A stretch of DNA of 64,000 nucleotides, taken from assembly GCA_964023205.1 (NCBI GenBank), contig OZ026847.1, positions 11,302,182 to 11,366,181 on the forward strand, read 5' to 3'. Positions 38,501-49,709 of this stretch are shown here, in pieces. The stretch comes from Lutraria lutraria (taxonomy: Eukaryota; Mollusca; Bivalvia; Venerida; Mactridae). The position numbers and the translations under genes are program-made. Numbering within the stretch: the first letter of the stretch is position 1; every line of letters begins with the position of its first letter. Below the pieces are notes generated by a model. The model worked only from the letters and a program-made list of their open reading frames with translations. It ran no database searches and had not been told where the DNA came from.

Positions 38501-41500
38501 CCAGGTGTAAGCCTGGGGTCGGCCACCAACTTTGAAACTGGAAAAGTCACCAAATGACAGAAGAACTTGGCATTGTTTAGATTTACTACGATTTTCTCAA
38601 CTTACCGAGTAAAAATATCATTTGTAACAACACAAATATTATGTGTATCCCTCAGATATTTGCAAAGAGACAGGACTAGTGCTGTTTTACCGGATCCTAC
38701 CGGGCCTCCAATTCCAACCGTGAATGCTCGCTGAAATTTGGAAAAAAATACTAGTACAGTAAAATCTCGATATAAAGAACTTATTAAGGATCATTGATGG
38801 GGCCACATAGGAAGTGAAATATAGAAGGAACAAAGAAACGGACGGACATGATAAAATGCCTTTTATGATAATTATTATTTAATAGTTTCAAGGTGAAGTT
38901 TTGTCGTAATGTTTGATAGTCCCGTGACTAAAGAGCAAGCCACTTGGAAACGAGTGACCTTTAAAGAAATGCGGGATTTACAAGAAGTTGACCTTTTATC
39001 AAAGGTTTTATATATACAACATATCAATGAATTTATTCTCACTCGTGAGCTGTTTTAATTTTAGACTGTGGCCTTTATTCGCAGATGACTGTTAATTTAA
39101 GTTTGTCTGAAATTGATTAACAAATTATGGTCGCAAATCTCTGCATACACTTAGCAAGTTAGTTTTCGTGAAAAAAAAAGTTTTATTTTCATGAAAATAT
39201 TTCATCATCCACATATTAGGACAACGTTTTCATTTTATGTCTGAACATCTTATCATGAAAAGTTATTGGATTTTTGCGAAAATGTCTTTTATCGACAAAT
39301 TTTAAGCGATTAACCTTAATCTTTTTTGGTGTTCTCGCCTTAATTTCTTCGAACTGATGTAAAAAACACAGCATTTCACCTTACAATTTTCTGTAAAGAC
39401 GGAAGTATTGCGCATTACGGGAATTACTTTGTAGAAAACATATTGTAAGTTTTGTATTAAAAATCTTTAAGTACAATGCTTAGAAGATCATTTTTAACAT
39501 CGCAACTTAAACATTTCGCAAAGAAAGAAGCACAATTCGCATTTAGTATAATCATTTTATGACGACTTATCAGTTTGTAAGTGGCATCTCGAGATAATAA
39601 ATGCCCGAAACTGTAACATACACAGGACTGCCAAAACCATTTTATTGAGTGCATAATATCACAGTGTAACAGATTTCCAATGGATGAAGGTCGTAGTTAA
39701 CTGGTAAGAAATCATTACTACCTATCTTCACCATATTCAGTATTTAATGGCTGGCTTTGTAATTTTGTGACAGTGTTTATAATTAAAATGTGTAGTTAAA
39801 AACAAATAGTTGGCCCTTACCATCCTGGCTTTGCATAGTTACGTGTCCTCATGTTTAGGCTAGTTGTTATATTATAACATATAGGTATATTGCTAGTTCA
39901 TATCTAAAAAAATATCAATACTAAATAATAGTTATTTGATTGACACTTCACACATGCCTTTTGAGTTATTGCCTTAGATAAGTTCCAGAACTTTTTACTT
40001 GCATTGGGACAGAAATATTGACAGTTTCTGCTAAGACATTCGCTGTTCAGGTTATTAATGCAAGAATACATCTAAAAATACTACTACAACTCAGGGATTG
40101 AAATTTAACCTTTATGTGTGAATGTTTAAATACTCAGACCAAGTTCCTTAACTCTGACTTGCAGGGTTCTCCGTGTACGCCACAGGCACTCGATTCCGTG
40201 ATTTTTATACGTTTATAGACGTTATTTTTCAATTTAATCCATCAAACAATGCAAACCTAAAATTAAAAAAAACATTTTGGGCACACTACAACGAAAGCAA
40301 GGTTCCCGAAAAGCTCGTGCAGTTTAGAAGGAAAGCCGAAACCCTCGCTTAGTTTCGTCACTTCCGTCAGTCGAAAACATGGCGAGTAAGCTACCTTTAG
40401 TGTTTTTTATACACTCAATAACGGAAAAAAATTGAAGATTTTTCTTTCGACAGATTTGCGTTGTTTGGTGAGTTAAATTGAAAAATAACGTCTATGTATA
40501 ATACAATATCAATTATGCTCTTAATATATTTTCTAAATATGTATATTTTTTTACCATTTATTCATAGCTAGTCGGGCATATATAATATATACCTTTGGCC
40601 ATTTACAAAACAAAAAAAGAAATATGACCTGGGTAAACACAGAACATGTCATTATATGATAAATAATATAAACAGGACTAAACACCATTTCGTCACCTTA
40701 GCATAAATGAATAAATGAATTTCGATAATACAGAAGTATCCAATGTATGGAACGAAGTATCCTATGTATGGAACGAAGTATCCTATGTATGGAACGAAGT
40801 ATCCAATGTATGGAACGAAGTATCCTATGTATGGAATGGGTTCTTACATAAAACCAAACTATCAAACAATATGAAACCGTGTCATCAATGTATGAAACCG
40901 ATTTAGCAGTATATAAGTTTAATATGCATGATATCTTTTCTTCAAGATATGGTACCAAAAATATCAATGTATTAAAACAGTTTTCATATATTACACAGGC
41001 TCATTGTTACGAAAATATCCATGAGGTAAATTCTGGTTTATAATACTATATTCAGTGTATGCGAAATCTAGAACACACGACAATCAACTTGATAAGCCAT
41101 GCATGATATTTCAACGCGACGGACGACAACAAAAAATTGAATATCGTGTCGCGTTGAATTTCAATACAATACAATACGTTTATTACTGATGTGGACGGAA
41201 GAATACACTAAATCAACTGGGGGATGTGGATATTCGGAACATAAAATTATGTTATTGAAAATAATTTAGCACAACGTTTTAGTATGTGTCGCTGGCGTAG
41301 TGGGTACAACGTACGCATACACTATGAGTGAGCCAACGGACATGAGTTCAACTCCAGATTGTACCATACTGTTTTCGCGGGCATATTGTATATTTTTGAA
41401 AAGTATGTTTAAACATTATAGTAAAACTTCAAGTACACATGAACATGTTTTATATCACTGTATATTTGATTTTTATTGTTTCTGTTATTTGTTCATTCAT

Positions 41501-44500
41501 TTTCTCTTTTTTGTTTTATTTAAATCAATACAAAGTAATTTCATATTGCACAATACATTGAATTTCACAGATCTCCTACTTCACTCGCCATGTCTGTCTA
41601 TGACCCTTCAGCTGTATCTGTCTCTGTGTCAGATATGGAGTCTGAATGAAAGTCGAGCTCAATGATGATAGGTTCAGGAAGCTCACCAACAGCAATATCT
41701 TTGATCGATAGTTCGTACATGTCCAGTACACTGGAACCAGTCTGTGGCTAAAACTGCTTGTAACCCCTCCGTGATAAATTAATAATCGAACATATTTTTT
41801 TTACAATATCAAGCTTTTTGACCTAAAAAACTCAGAATTTATGATGATAATTTTTATAAAACATGTTGATCATAGAAACCTTACCAGAAGAAATACACAA
41901 AAAACATGCATAAAAATAGTGCTGGTGACTGGAATTGAACTCGGACCTAATTTAATACGACAGCATGAACTAATGCGCTCTACCTACTGCGCCAGCATTA
42001 CAGACATTTATTGAGCAGGTTAAATCTATCTTATCAATATGTTTTAGTCAGATTTGTTCCGAATATCCATATCCCCTATTTCACTTAGTGGACTATTCTG
42101 AATAATTTCGTCACGGCTCAAAACTCATGGTCGAGCTATACCAGTTCGGAACATAAACCCATATTTGTAGAATAATAATTTATCATTTATACAGTGAATA
42201 CAATATTTATACATATGATTTAACAGTTTTACACTCATGTGATGGTGTATATGAAGTTGAACTATTGTTGTGAATAATATAAGCTGTTTTATATAAATTA
42301 ACATTCTAAGAATAATATGAACATTACAACAATGTATAATATAGAAATAAAGTGTTACATTATGGTCCAATTCTTACAAAAAAAAATAATGTGTCGTAAA
42401 ATGGGTCCGAGGTAACAACCAAAGAAATAATGATAATTGGGAAATTTAGTTTTTGTAACTATAAAACTATTCAAACTTTGTAATAATAAACTCTGAATTT
42501 TAAGGAAATATGTAAATAAGTTTTTCCTTGCTATCACATGAACGCGGTTGTACAAATTAAAAAAACAACCTTTTCTCATCCAGGTTTGAATATCTATATT
42601 TTCTTTATAGTGACAATTTAAATACAATTTGATAAACAGCTTATTCATTTTGTGAAGTCTCAGATTACACGTAAACAACTGACAGTAAACAACAACAAAA
42701 ATGCTTTAACACGCGATTTCTAGGAATGCATGACATGTGTTTGTAATTTGAACTTGCGTTTCGGCATTCTAATAATAGCTCTTATCAAGTGTATTAGTTT
42801 CCACCTTGAAGTATTTTTATGTATTTGTCAATAGTTTAGGTTTGCATGTTTATTACAAAAGACTTGCAAAAACGTTCAAGTAGTTGAAAATCGCCCATTT
42901 TAGAAATGATGAAAAATCTACTCCGAATAAAATATAGCGATCCTCTTATGGTTAAAATTCACGTTAAATCAAAGCTTGCACCAATGTTATTTGTTTTTTT
43001 TATGACAACCGAACTTGCCATGTATTTTCACTATTATTAACCAATTCCTCACATTATTAATTGACACCTTCGACATGTGAAAAGTGTGTGTCAGTGAAAG
43101 GCGATAAATAATGTTCATTAAACGTCATTGAATGTTCATAACTCAATTACATTGACTAAATTCGAACCCATTTGCTCCACGATATAATATATGGAGTTCA
43201 TTAAAGGTTAATCAACCGTGAAATGACGTAACCCACGACTTATACTTTAATGTAATAATGTTCGTATATATTTCGTATATACAGAAGAACTATGATGTTA
43301 AGACCACCATAGGGACAAAAACTACGGTCTTGATTCTGAATATAGACAAGAAAAGGATTCGTAGAACATTCGCTTATGATGCCATCATACCCGACAGTCA
43401 TTCGACAATAACGAACAAACATAACTAACGTTATCAACACATGTGTTAAATGCTGTAGCCGTACTGAAAATATATGTGCCAATGAATATGATTAATATAA
43501 TATTATTTACAATATCAATATACATGAAATAAATTCATACTTACTAAGCTTGAGAGAATTTTTCTCTTTCTTAAAAACTTGTAAAATAACGGAGAATAGC
43601 GTCTAAGCATTCCGCCATTTTATTTTTTCCCTAACCTTTTCCATAAAGTTAAGGTATACCTTCCGAGGTACGTTATTTTTTAAGGAGAAAATCGACCTAC
43701 ATAAGGGAAAAATTAAGTTGAGGAGATTTAAGAATAGCACCTAAGAAATGTCCTCATGTCTAAGGGTAAATCATAACCTCGTAAATAGGAGGCTATAAGA
43801 CCAGTCGGAAGAACTGCGAAATGACATTCCGAGGATCAAGCGTTCGAGTTCTTGAAAATCTGCTACACTGTACTATCACCCAATACAATGTTTTGACAGT
43901 CGTGTGTATGTTACAGTTTCGGGCATTTATTATTTCGAAATGTCACTTACAAACAGATAAGTCGTCATGAAATATACGAAATGCAATTTGTGCTTCTTTC
44001 TTTGCGAAATGGTGAAGTTGCGATGTTAAAAAAGATAGCATGATAACGAGTATACTTAGACGTCAATTGCAATATGTTGTAAGTATTGCACTTAAAGATT
44101 TTCCAATAAAAAACTTACAACGGTTATCGACAAAGTAATTCGCGAAATGTGCAAATGCGCAAAACTTCCGTCTTTACATAAAACAATAAGGTGAAATTCC
44201 ATGTTTCTTTTACATTAATTCGAAGAAATTGAGGCGAGAACACCAAAAAGATTAAGGTTTATCACTTTAAATTTGTCGACATGTTTACATATTTTCTCAC
44301 ATCTGGTGTCCCTTTGAGGCTCCGTAACCACAATAACATCTCAAAATCTAAAAAGTTGTGTATAGAGCCAGAAAAATTATAGTCGTGTCAACGATTACTC
44401 GACAGGCCCTATAATCTTTCATCGCCGGTCGTGAAGTTTCTAACAGTAAAATCAGAGTACGAAAGTACTTGTGTACGAATCCTACATAGTTATAATACAA

Positions 44501-47500
44501 AGGTATGTTTCGAAAAAAAAGATATACGATAAAATTATGTTAACTTTACTACCCTAATTGTTTTAGTTAAGTGACTTTTGACAAAAACTATTTTATCTAG
44601 CTTTATCAATCGCATCTTCACATTCGCCAACATCGGTCACAGTGTGTTCTTCTTCTGATAAGGAATTCGATAAGGTCAAGATTCATCGGTTCAATGCATG
44701 AAGTGTCTAACAGTTGAATCTCAAACAGCGAAGTTTTGAGCACCTTATTGTTTATTTATTTGAGTTTTACCCTCCTTTTTATCAGTCAGAGTCTTATGAA
44801 AGTTGACCTAACCATCGTTCCTGGGAAGAACCAGTACTAGAATCTTATCCTCAGCAAGCAACTGCCTACTTTCTCACATAAAGAGACATGGTCGGTAGCT
44901 GGACTCGAAGTGAGAGGTAACAGTAATTTGAAGTCAGCGACCTTAACCACTCCGGGTCTTTCAACACCTTAACATACTAAGATGATTCAGTGAAGCTCAA
45001 TATTTTGTAGCCTAGATAAAAATAATTCCCTTATAGAATGGTCTCGCCTCCAATTTGATACTATATTGTCACATTCGTAAGATATTGACAGGGTTAAAAA
45101 TTCACGGATACTCTGAAATCTGAAATAGGAACAAACCTTTGCTGTACCATACCATAAATTATGATTGTAGTCTTACTGTAATACAATTAAACGTCTTATC
45201 GATATTTTACAAGTTTCCTTGTCTTGAAAAGGAGAGAGGTCCAGTTTTAAGAGTGGATCGGATTAAGAAAGTCTGAATTAGAGTAGTTGATATTTTAAAG
45301 GTCCGGAAGAGGGAATATATATTTCCATGGTCCGGAAGAGGGTGGTCCAGATTTTAAAGGTCAATATTAGAGTGGTCCAGATTTTAAATGTCAATATTAG
45401 AGTGGTCCAGATTTTAAAGGTCTGGATTAATGTGGTCCAGATTTTAAATGTCAATATTAGAGTGGTCCAGATTTTAAAGGTCAATATTACAGATGTCCAG
45501 ATTTTAAATGTCAATATTAGAGTGGTCCAGATTTTAAAGGTCTGGATTAATGTGGTCCAGATTTTAAAGGTCAATATTAGAGTGGTCCAGATTTTAAAGG
45601 TCAACATTAGAGTTGTCCGGATTTTAAAGGTCTGGATTAATGTGGTCCAGATTTTAAAGGTTAAGATTAGAGTGGTCCAGATTTTAAAGGTCCGGATTAA
45701 TGTGGTCCAGATTTTAAAGGTCTGGATTAATGTGGTCCAGATTTTAAAGGTCTGGATTAATGTGGTCCAGATTTTAAAGGTCAAGATTAGAGTGGTCCAG
45801 ATTTTAAAGGTCAATATTAGAGTGGTCAAGATTTTAAAGGTCTGGATTAATGTGGTCCAGATTTTAAAGGTCAAGATTAGAGTGGTCCAGAATTTAAAGG
45901 TCAATATTAGAGTGATCAGGATTTTAAAGGTCCGGATTAGAGTGGTCCAGATTTTAGAAAATATATTCTACTGTAATTGAAAATGCGTAATATAAAAAAA
46001 CTAAAACCGGGTCCAAATAGAAAATACATGTAAGAGGAATATTTTTACCTGTTGCCAATCGGACCTATAAATCGGTCGATCCCTTCCGGTAAATGTCCCC
46101 GGGTTGTCAAGGACTTCGTGCGTATGCCCATGTTCGTTTGAATGGCTATGTGAATGCGGGTCTCTATTATTTCCTATGGCCCCAGCTGGAAAATTTAGGT
46201 TAAATCATTATAATGATCAGCAAAATACAAATATGGTTTTAAGTTCAGTTTGTGTACGTATTAGCCACTTGGTGAACACATTTTTTAAAAAGAATCTTCC
46301 CATTTGAATCTACTGGTTTTATTTCCAATCTGCAGTGCACCAAATGTACAAACAAGTCAAGGGGAACAAGTTTATCAAATGAGCAGGCATTTTTATACAC
46401 CAACGTTGTGATGTTAGGCAAATTCAGAATTATTCGAAGAATCTTTAAGATCTGTTTTGCTTTAAAAGTTTTTCATTACGTATTATTTTGTTTGAAGCAA
46501 TTCGAAAAGCATTTCTTACTTATATAAATAGAACTAAATGCAGCTGTAAAGTTATATAATTAGACGATTATAACGAGGCAAAACAACACTGTAGAAAATT
46601 AATCATCAATCAGTCATATTGCATGTGTAATGCTCTAGCGACAGTGCGGTTATGTTATCACAGTGCAACCTCTTCAACGTAATACCATTACTGTAGAACG
46701 CTTTAATTTTGCGAGGTCAAAATTGTTACAAAAGCAGCTGTTTTCTTTATTCGCGAATTTATAAATTCGCGACGTCGTCAGGCAGGATTAAAGTGGTATC
46801 AAAGACACGCTGTTGTTGCTTTGTATCTAAATCATGTTTCTGTTGAGAGTTTGTTGCTCTAGAGAGGTCAGATTAATAGTTAAATCGTGCAGTGGTGAAA
46901 TTTATGTTGTTGCTCACAAGAGGGCCGCTCTTGCAGGTTGGACAGTATTATCAAAATGTCTGCTTGCTTTAAAAATCTGGGTTCATTTTATTCGGAACAC
47001 CTTGGCTGATTACGTACATCAATCTAAACGTAGTCGGTCGTGGTGTGCCGATTGGGTTCTTTTCATTGTAGTCTGGTTCCCGTTGACATTGCAGTATAGA
47101 GACATTTGATTCACTGCAGCATGGGACGGGAACAAGTTTATTTTGAGTGTAGAATGAACGATAACTCTGTATATAGAATGTTATCAATCGAGCAAGTGAT
47201 TCAATATAAGTATTGCAGAATCGGACACCGTATATATCTTTGCATTGTGTACAACCCATTTTACTTATCTATTCGAAATAAGAGTAATGATATGAATGAT
47301 CGGTTCTCCTGTATCTTATCTCCCCTCTCTAAGGGGCGGCTCTGAAACGACCATAACTATCGAAGGGGTCGTTAAACAAGACTTTAATATTTCCTCCGTA
47401 TTCGCGAATTACGTTTTAGAACGATTCAAAAGTTTCTCCCACAAAATGCGTTTGCATACGTTTCAATACGATCTTTAACGCATTACACATTATAACGTTC

Positions 47501-47675
47501 ATCCTCACCCTCAGTATCTAAACGCGTAGCTAGCATGCCATGTAGATACAAATAATCAGCATCATATCAAGTTTAATTATAATACTAGCGAAAAATAGCA
47601 ATTTCCTGAGATTTTAATGCATGAAAAAATCGTACCTTGTATAAAAGTGCATTTATCCTGATCGGTGTCCGCCAT
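32592..47675 (-). CDS. ureG: Urease accessory protein UreG, complete, 7 exons
   Basis: UreG is the SIMIBI-class GTPase that, with UreD/H and UreF, delivers nickel to apo-urease in the cytosol. CDS exons on the minus strand: 47636-47675, 46049-46185, 38606-38730, 37607-37703, 36613-36760, 35801-35904, 32592-32723. All introns are GT-AG and the frame closes exactly: 783 bp, 260 residues, TGA stop. Visible motifs: His-rich N-terminus (residues 24-36, [13 protein letters not shown]), as in plant UreG and probably a nickel store; P-loop GPVGSGKT (68-75); the metal-binding Cys-Pro-His in [12 protein letters not shown] (Cys126, His128); [20 protein letters not shown] from 157; [15 protein letters not shown] (183-197); and NKTD (204-207), the guanine-specificity motif. 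All key residues are present, so it should be active. Plant UreG is slightly longer, bacterial UreG (about 205) lacks most of the N-terminal extension. An acceptor 24 bases before the ATG (TTTATTTCAG, ending at 47700) implies a 5'-UTR intron. Total span of 15 kb is due to repeat-filled introns. Confidence 0.96.
32814..32994. mobile_element. TA-flanked MITE, CARTACAACCTCT family (copy 2)
   Basis: 181 bp from CAGTACAACCTCTCC to GGAGGTTATACTG, flanked by TA at 32812-32813 and 32995-32996, in ureG intron 6. The interior carries AGAGCGGCCCTC, GAGCAACAACCTCC and AATTTAACCTCTC, shared with the copy at 56418-56593. Confidence 0.85.
33295..33540 (+). repeat. tRNA-derived SINE, family 3 (plus copy)
   Basis: The head reads TGGTGGTTAGTACACTAGAC (A box) and CGGGTTCGAATTCCGG (B box, good T-stem pairing), but the acceptor ends do not pair as a tRNA would. 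A reverse relative with the same head is at about 35238-35452. It lies in ureG intron 6. Confidence 0.65.
33886..33957. repeat. TTAA-bounded hairpin repeat (ACTGGTTCCCGTT family, copy 1)
   Basis: Begins TTAAACTGGTTCCCGTTGAC and ends GGAACGGGAACCAGTTAA, forming a near-perfect terminal hairpin of about 16 bp with TTAA at both ends. The loop holds the TTTGGTGCACTGCA word. Other copies are at 46331-46376 (partial), 47071-47139 and 51241-51316, and flanking sequence is also shared with the 47-kb copy. Confidence 0.7.
35000..35222 (+). repeat. tRNA-derived SINE-like repeat
   Basis: An A-box-like TGGTCGAATGGCAACACGCTGG, a poorer B box, and a tail ending AGAAAAAGGCGTTAAAAGAACA suggest another SINE type. 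The short plus-strand reading frame over it is a by-product. Confidence 0.45.
35238..35452 (-). repeat. tRNA-derived SINE, family 3 (minus copy)
   Basis: The minus strand starts CGGCGGCCGTGGTCTAGTGG, continues with TTAGTACGCTCACGGGACTT (A box region) and CCGGGTTAGATTCCCAG (B box). It matches the head of the plus copy at 33.3 kb. It lies in ureG intron 6. Confidence 0.65.
38278..38331 (+). repeat. Degenerate ACAGACAT microsatellite
   Basis: A run of CAGACAGGCATACTGACATA-type words in ureG intron 3. It keeps several frames open on both strands, which explains the overlapping short ORFs here. Confidence 0.6.
38375..38590 (+). repeat. tRNA-derived SINE, family 2 (second copy)
   Basis: Shares AAGTTCGAATCCCACCCT, GGTTACACCCAGG-type, GCCTGGGGT and CTGGAAAA words in the same order with 26630-26945. 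It ends just before the ureG exon at 38606-38730. Confidence 0.6.
39255..39690 (+). repeat. Third copy (part) of the 43/53-kb repeat
   Basis: Reverse complement of about 43870-44290: shared words include ATTACTTTGTAGAAAAC-like, GTGCTTCTTTCTTTGCGAAA (inverse), GATGCCACTTACAAAC-like and ATGCCCGAAACTGTAACA. It also overlaps in part with 52.9 kb. Confidence 0.65.
40170..40500. repeat. Fold-back repeat, copy 1
   Basis: The left arm (ACGTTATTTTTCAATTTAAT, AAACAATGCAAAC) is inverted relative to the right arm (GCGTTGTTTGGTGAGTTAAA, TTGAAAAATAACGTC). The central part contains CGAAAGCAAGGTTCCCGAAA and GAAGATTTTTCTTTCGACAG. A homologous copy is at about 60590-60870. Confidence 0.6.
40733..40838 (+). 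repeat. 21-bp tandem repeat, 5 units
   Basis: The unit GAAGTATCCTATGTATGGAA(C) is repeated five times with T/A variation in CCTATG/CCAATG. The period is divisible by three, so both strands stay open and mimic short proteins. Confidence 0.9.
41287..41365 (+). repeat. tRNA-like sequence
   Basis: A-box-like CTGGCGTAGTGGGTACAACG and a weak B box (GAGTTCAACTCCAG). It resembles the minus-strand sequence at 41922-41999 and is probably a SINE head or tRNA pseudogene. Confidence 0.35.
41922..41999 (-). repeat. tRNA-like pseudogene or SINE head
   Basis: On the minus strand a 5' TGCTGG can pair with a 3' CCAGCA as an acceptor-stem remnant. The D-arm-like GGCGCAGTAGGTAGAGCGC looks good, but the T stem is mispaired and the middle is too irregular for a working tRNA. 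Confidence 0.4.
42360..44300 (+). repeat. Large dispersed repeat, copy 1 (inverted partner at 52.8-55.0 kb)
   Basis: Matches the reverse complement of about 52870-55010 over most of its length. Examples are ATTTCGTATATACAGAAGAA against TTCTTCTGTATATACGAAAT, GACCACCATAGGGACAAAAA, AAATGGGCGATTTTCAGCTA (inverse), and the ATGCCCGAAACTGTAACA end. The minus-strand frame at 42355-42678 continues in the other copy in altered form, but I do not recognise it as a transposase. Confidence 0.8.
44748..44958 (-). repeat. tRNA-derived SINE, family 1 (minus copy)
   Basis: The minus strand carries the head (GACCCGGAGTGGTTAAGGTC, B box CGAGTCCAGCTACCGACC) and the body word CTAGTACTGGTTC of the copy at 23513-23755. 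It lies in ureG intron 2. Confidence 0.7.
45288..45957. repeat. 30-bp minisatellite in ureG intron 2
   Basis: About 22 units of 30 bp, core GTGGTCCAGATTTTAAAGGT followed by a variable decamer (TCAATATTAG, TCTGGATTAA, TCCGGATTAA or TCAAGATTAG). The variants are interspersed, giving partial 60-bp higher-order order. Because the period is a multiple of three and no unit contains a stop in these frames, both strands show reading frames of more than 200 codons, which are artefacts. The array ends about 90 bp from ureG exon 2. Confidence 0.95.
46331..46376. repeat. Partial copy of the GGTTCCCGTT hairpin repeat
   Basis: TGCAGTGCACCAAATGTACA, AACAAGTCAAGGGGAACAAG: the inverse of the loop and one arm of the copy at 33886-33957. 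It lies in ureG intron 1. Confidence 0.5.
46663..46947. mobile_element. Degenerate MITE copies, CARTACAACCTCT family
   Basis: A CAGTGCAACCTCTTC end is at 46663, and a reverse-oriented partial body (TTGTTGCTCTAGAGAGGTCA, AGGGCCGCTCTTGCAGGTTG) runs to about 46947. The two ends may be one element with an insertion or two separate fragments. It lies in ureG intron 1. Confidence 0.55.
47071..47345. repeat. Hairpin repeat copy 2 with flanking dispersed repeat
   Basis: GTCTGGTTCCCGTTGACATT near 47071 pairs with GGGACGGGAACAAGTTTA near 47139. The following segment to 47345 (ATTCGAAATAAGAGTA, GGTTCTCCTGTATCTTATCT) is shared with 26000-26135 and partly with the flank of the 33.9-kb copy. Confidence 0.55.
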
Positions 47676-49582
47676 TGCTACGATTTTGCTACGATTTACC
47701 TGAAATAAAAGGGTAACATTTATCAACCTTTATGATATTGTATTCCCGTGTTTTTTAAGATCAAATACTTATTGTCATTCTGTGGATTATTCAAAGTAAA
47801 TGAAGCAATTCATTATGTAAATACCTTTGAACTCTTTGTTTATTCAATGCATTATAAAACGCTATAATATGTTATATTTGTATTAGTGCGCAGTTCAGAA
47901 AACTGTAAAACATTGCGTTAACGTAGTTTGATAAGAAAGCTAGTTGTTTTGACAACCAAACACGTTTGTAGGCCAGATATTTTAATCTTTCGTTACTCCG
48001 GTTACACAGATAAACAGACCAGAATATTTAATAACAATACTTATATGCAATATAAAGTACCTCGTTACAAAAATAATGTATACATGCATTTAAATTTTTG
48101 GTCATGTGACGTCATAAAAGCGCAAAGGGAAGAAGAAAGACAAACGCAATTAATGCTGTAAATGAATGGTTCATAAATTTAAAAAGGTTGAGCTATGCTT
48201 AAGATCACATATACATTACATGGAGAAGCATGGAATTCAAGAAAGATAATACAAGAATACAAGAAAGATACAAGATAGTCCAGAAATAGTTTTGATTATG
48301 AATTGAATCGAAATCTGAGTGTAATGACATCAACAAAACAATGTTTTCATACATATCAACTTTAAAATACTAAGTATAAAAAAGCTAGATTATATTCATA
48401 ATGAGTATCATTATTGTTTGGAGTTGATAGTTTGAATTCGTTTTGGAAAAAAAACTGGGTTTAATGATGTTGATTGTTAACGAATATATATCAGCTTAGT
48501 GGTATGGCCAGCTTAAACAAACAAAAACATTCTAATAAAAAAAAACGATTTTATTCTTCTATACAGCATCCTAATTTCACATTTGTTGTAAGATATGAAA
48601 CAGCATTAGATGTATCCGCATACCAATGTCCACCTCTAATCTATGTCCAAATGTCTATGATTTTTTAAGATATGTTTGTTTGTTTGTTCATTTGAGTTTT
48701 ACGCCCCTTTTCATCACGGTAAGTAGCGGGGCTCGAACCTACGATCCTTCATCAGTGAGAGGTTACAGAGATTTGAAGTCAGCTACATAAACAACTCGAC
48801 CACGGAGGCGGATAATTTCAAAACAAGTTATATCACATCTGATGTATAAACATGTACATGATCTTCAAATAAATTTGAAAACAATTTTCAGTCAAAATGT
48901 ACGTCCTAGCTTTTAATGTCACATTAATTTATTACAGCTGAAAACATTTACCGATAAATATCTTTATTTCTCAGGAGTTACATAAGCGTGTTTGTACATG
49001 TATCAGCAATTAAGTGATTTATATGTTTTCTTCACTATTACTTGCTACAAATTTACACGAGTGTATGATGAAGAAGACTTAATAAATCTATGATTTACGT
49101 TATTCTAAAGTGCACGCGCATTTTCTTCTTTTTAGCCAAATATCTTCTTAAGTGTATTTGAACTGTATTTTATTTCGGATGCCCTCCCATCTTATAAGGA
49201 TCGAATAATAAAAAGCTATGGCCTTCAGTTTAATAAGAGCGATACTATGTTTCAAGCCAGGTCAGATAAAGGCGTATATTAAAGCGCGATTATCATACAC
49301 GGACTTGAAAGTTTATCTTTAAAATGAAGCCAGTAGACGTCATACATATGTATTTAATTTGATTCATCCGTGCATAATGAAAAAATATGTAAGCGTAGGC
49401 ATATGGTTCATAATTTTATATAAACATTGCAATGTGACGGCAGTGAATGGATTTAAAAGTAAAACAGTGGCGATGTTAAAGTGAATATTTTTTATACATG
49501 TATATAACACTAGAACAAAACGTGTCGCAATCTAAATAGTGGGTATTTAAGAACCAAGAACGAAAATAAACTAACTACTTAC
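47676..49582. other. Upstream of ureG, mostly unexplained
   Basis: Contains a truncated SINE at 48672-48811 and otherwise AT-rich sequence. The first bases (47676-47699, minus strand) are probably 5'-UTR, because a strong acceptor on the minus strand ends at 47700. If so, the rest may be a 5'-UTR intron. Confidence 0.35.
48672..48811 (-). repeat. tRNA-derived SINE, family 1, internally deleted
   Basis: The minus strand has the head (CCGCCTCCGTGGTCGAGTTG, GGTTCGAGCCCCGCTACTTA) joined directly to the tail (GATGAAAAGGGGCGTAAAAC). The middle part present at 23.5 kb is missing. Confidence 0.7.
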
Positions 49583-49709
49583 CAAGCGTGAAGATTGGAT
49601 AAAATCCTTCCGTATATTTAACTTGATAGTGGTTGGTGCAGTTAAGACACTTCTGTCGTTTACATGTAACCTTGACCCCGTCTTGCCTGATTGGCACCAT
49701 ACCGTTACA
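49583..49709 (-). other. Candidate orphan exon (5' UTR of ureG or unknown gene)
   Basis: On the minus strand, 127 bases sit between a plausible acceptor (TTATCCGTTGAAG) and a perfect donor (CTTG|GTAAGTAG). One frame is open throughout and encodes a Cys-containing peptide (CNGMVPIRQDG, VTCKRQKCLNC, YTEGFYPIFTLG). The next acceptor on this strand is the one at 47700 before the ureG start. Joining the two would meet a stop at once in this frame, so the exon would be 5'-UTR in ureG, or belong to another gene, or be chance. Confidence 0.3.

Larger units (their letters stand above)
38731..46048 (-). other. Intron 2 of ureG (7.3 kb), repeat-filled
   Basis: The largest ureG intron, GT-AG, phase 0, between the His-rich exon and the P-loop exon. 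It holds a copy of the 39/43/53-kb repeat, a fold-back element (40.17-40.50 kb), a 21-bp tandem array, tRNA-like sequences at 41.3 and 41.9 kb, the large repeat at 42.4-44.3 kb, a SINE at 44.75-44.96 kb and the 30-bp minisatellite ending about 90 bp from exon 2. No nested gene was recognised. Confidence 0.85.

Noticed and set aside
41922..41999. Possible functional tRNA on the minus strand
   Set aside because: A six-base acceptor pairing exists, but the T stem is mispaired and the anticodon arm is irregular.
42355..42678. Possible transposase or protein gene in the 42-44 kb repeat
   Set aside because: The frame is not kept in the inverted copy at 54.5-55.0 kb and shows no recognisable motif.
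45278..45980. Long ORFs of more than 200 codons on both strands
   Set aside because: They consist only of the 30-bp minisatellite and lie in a ureG intron.
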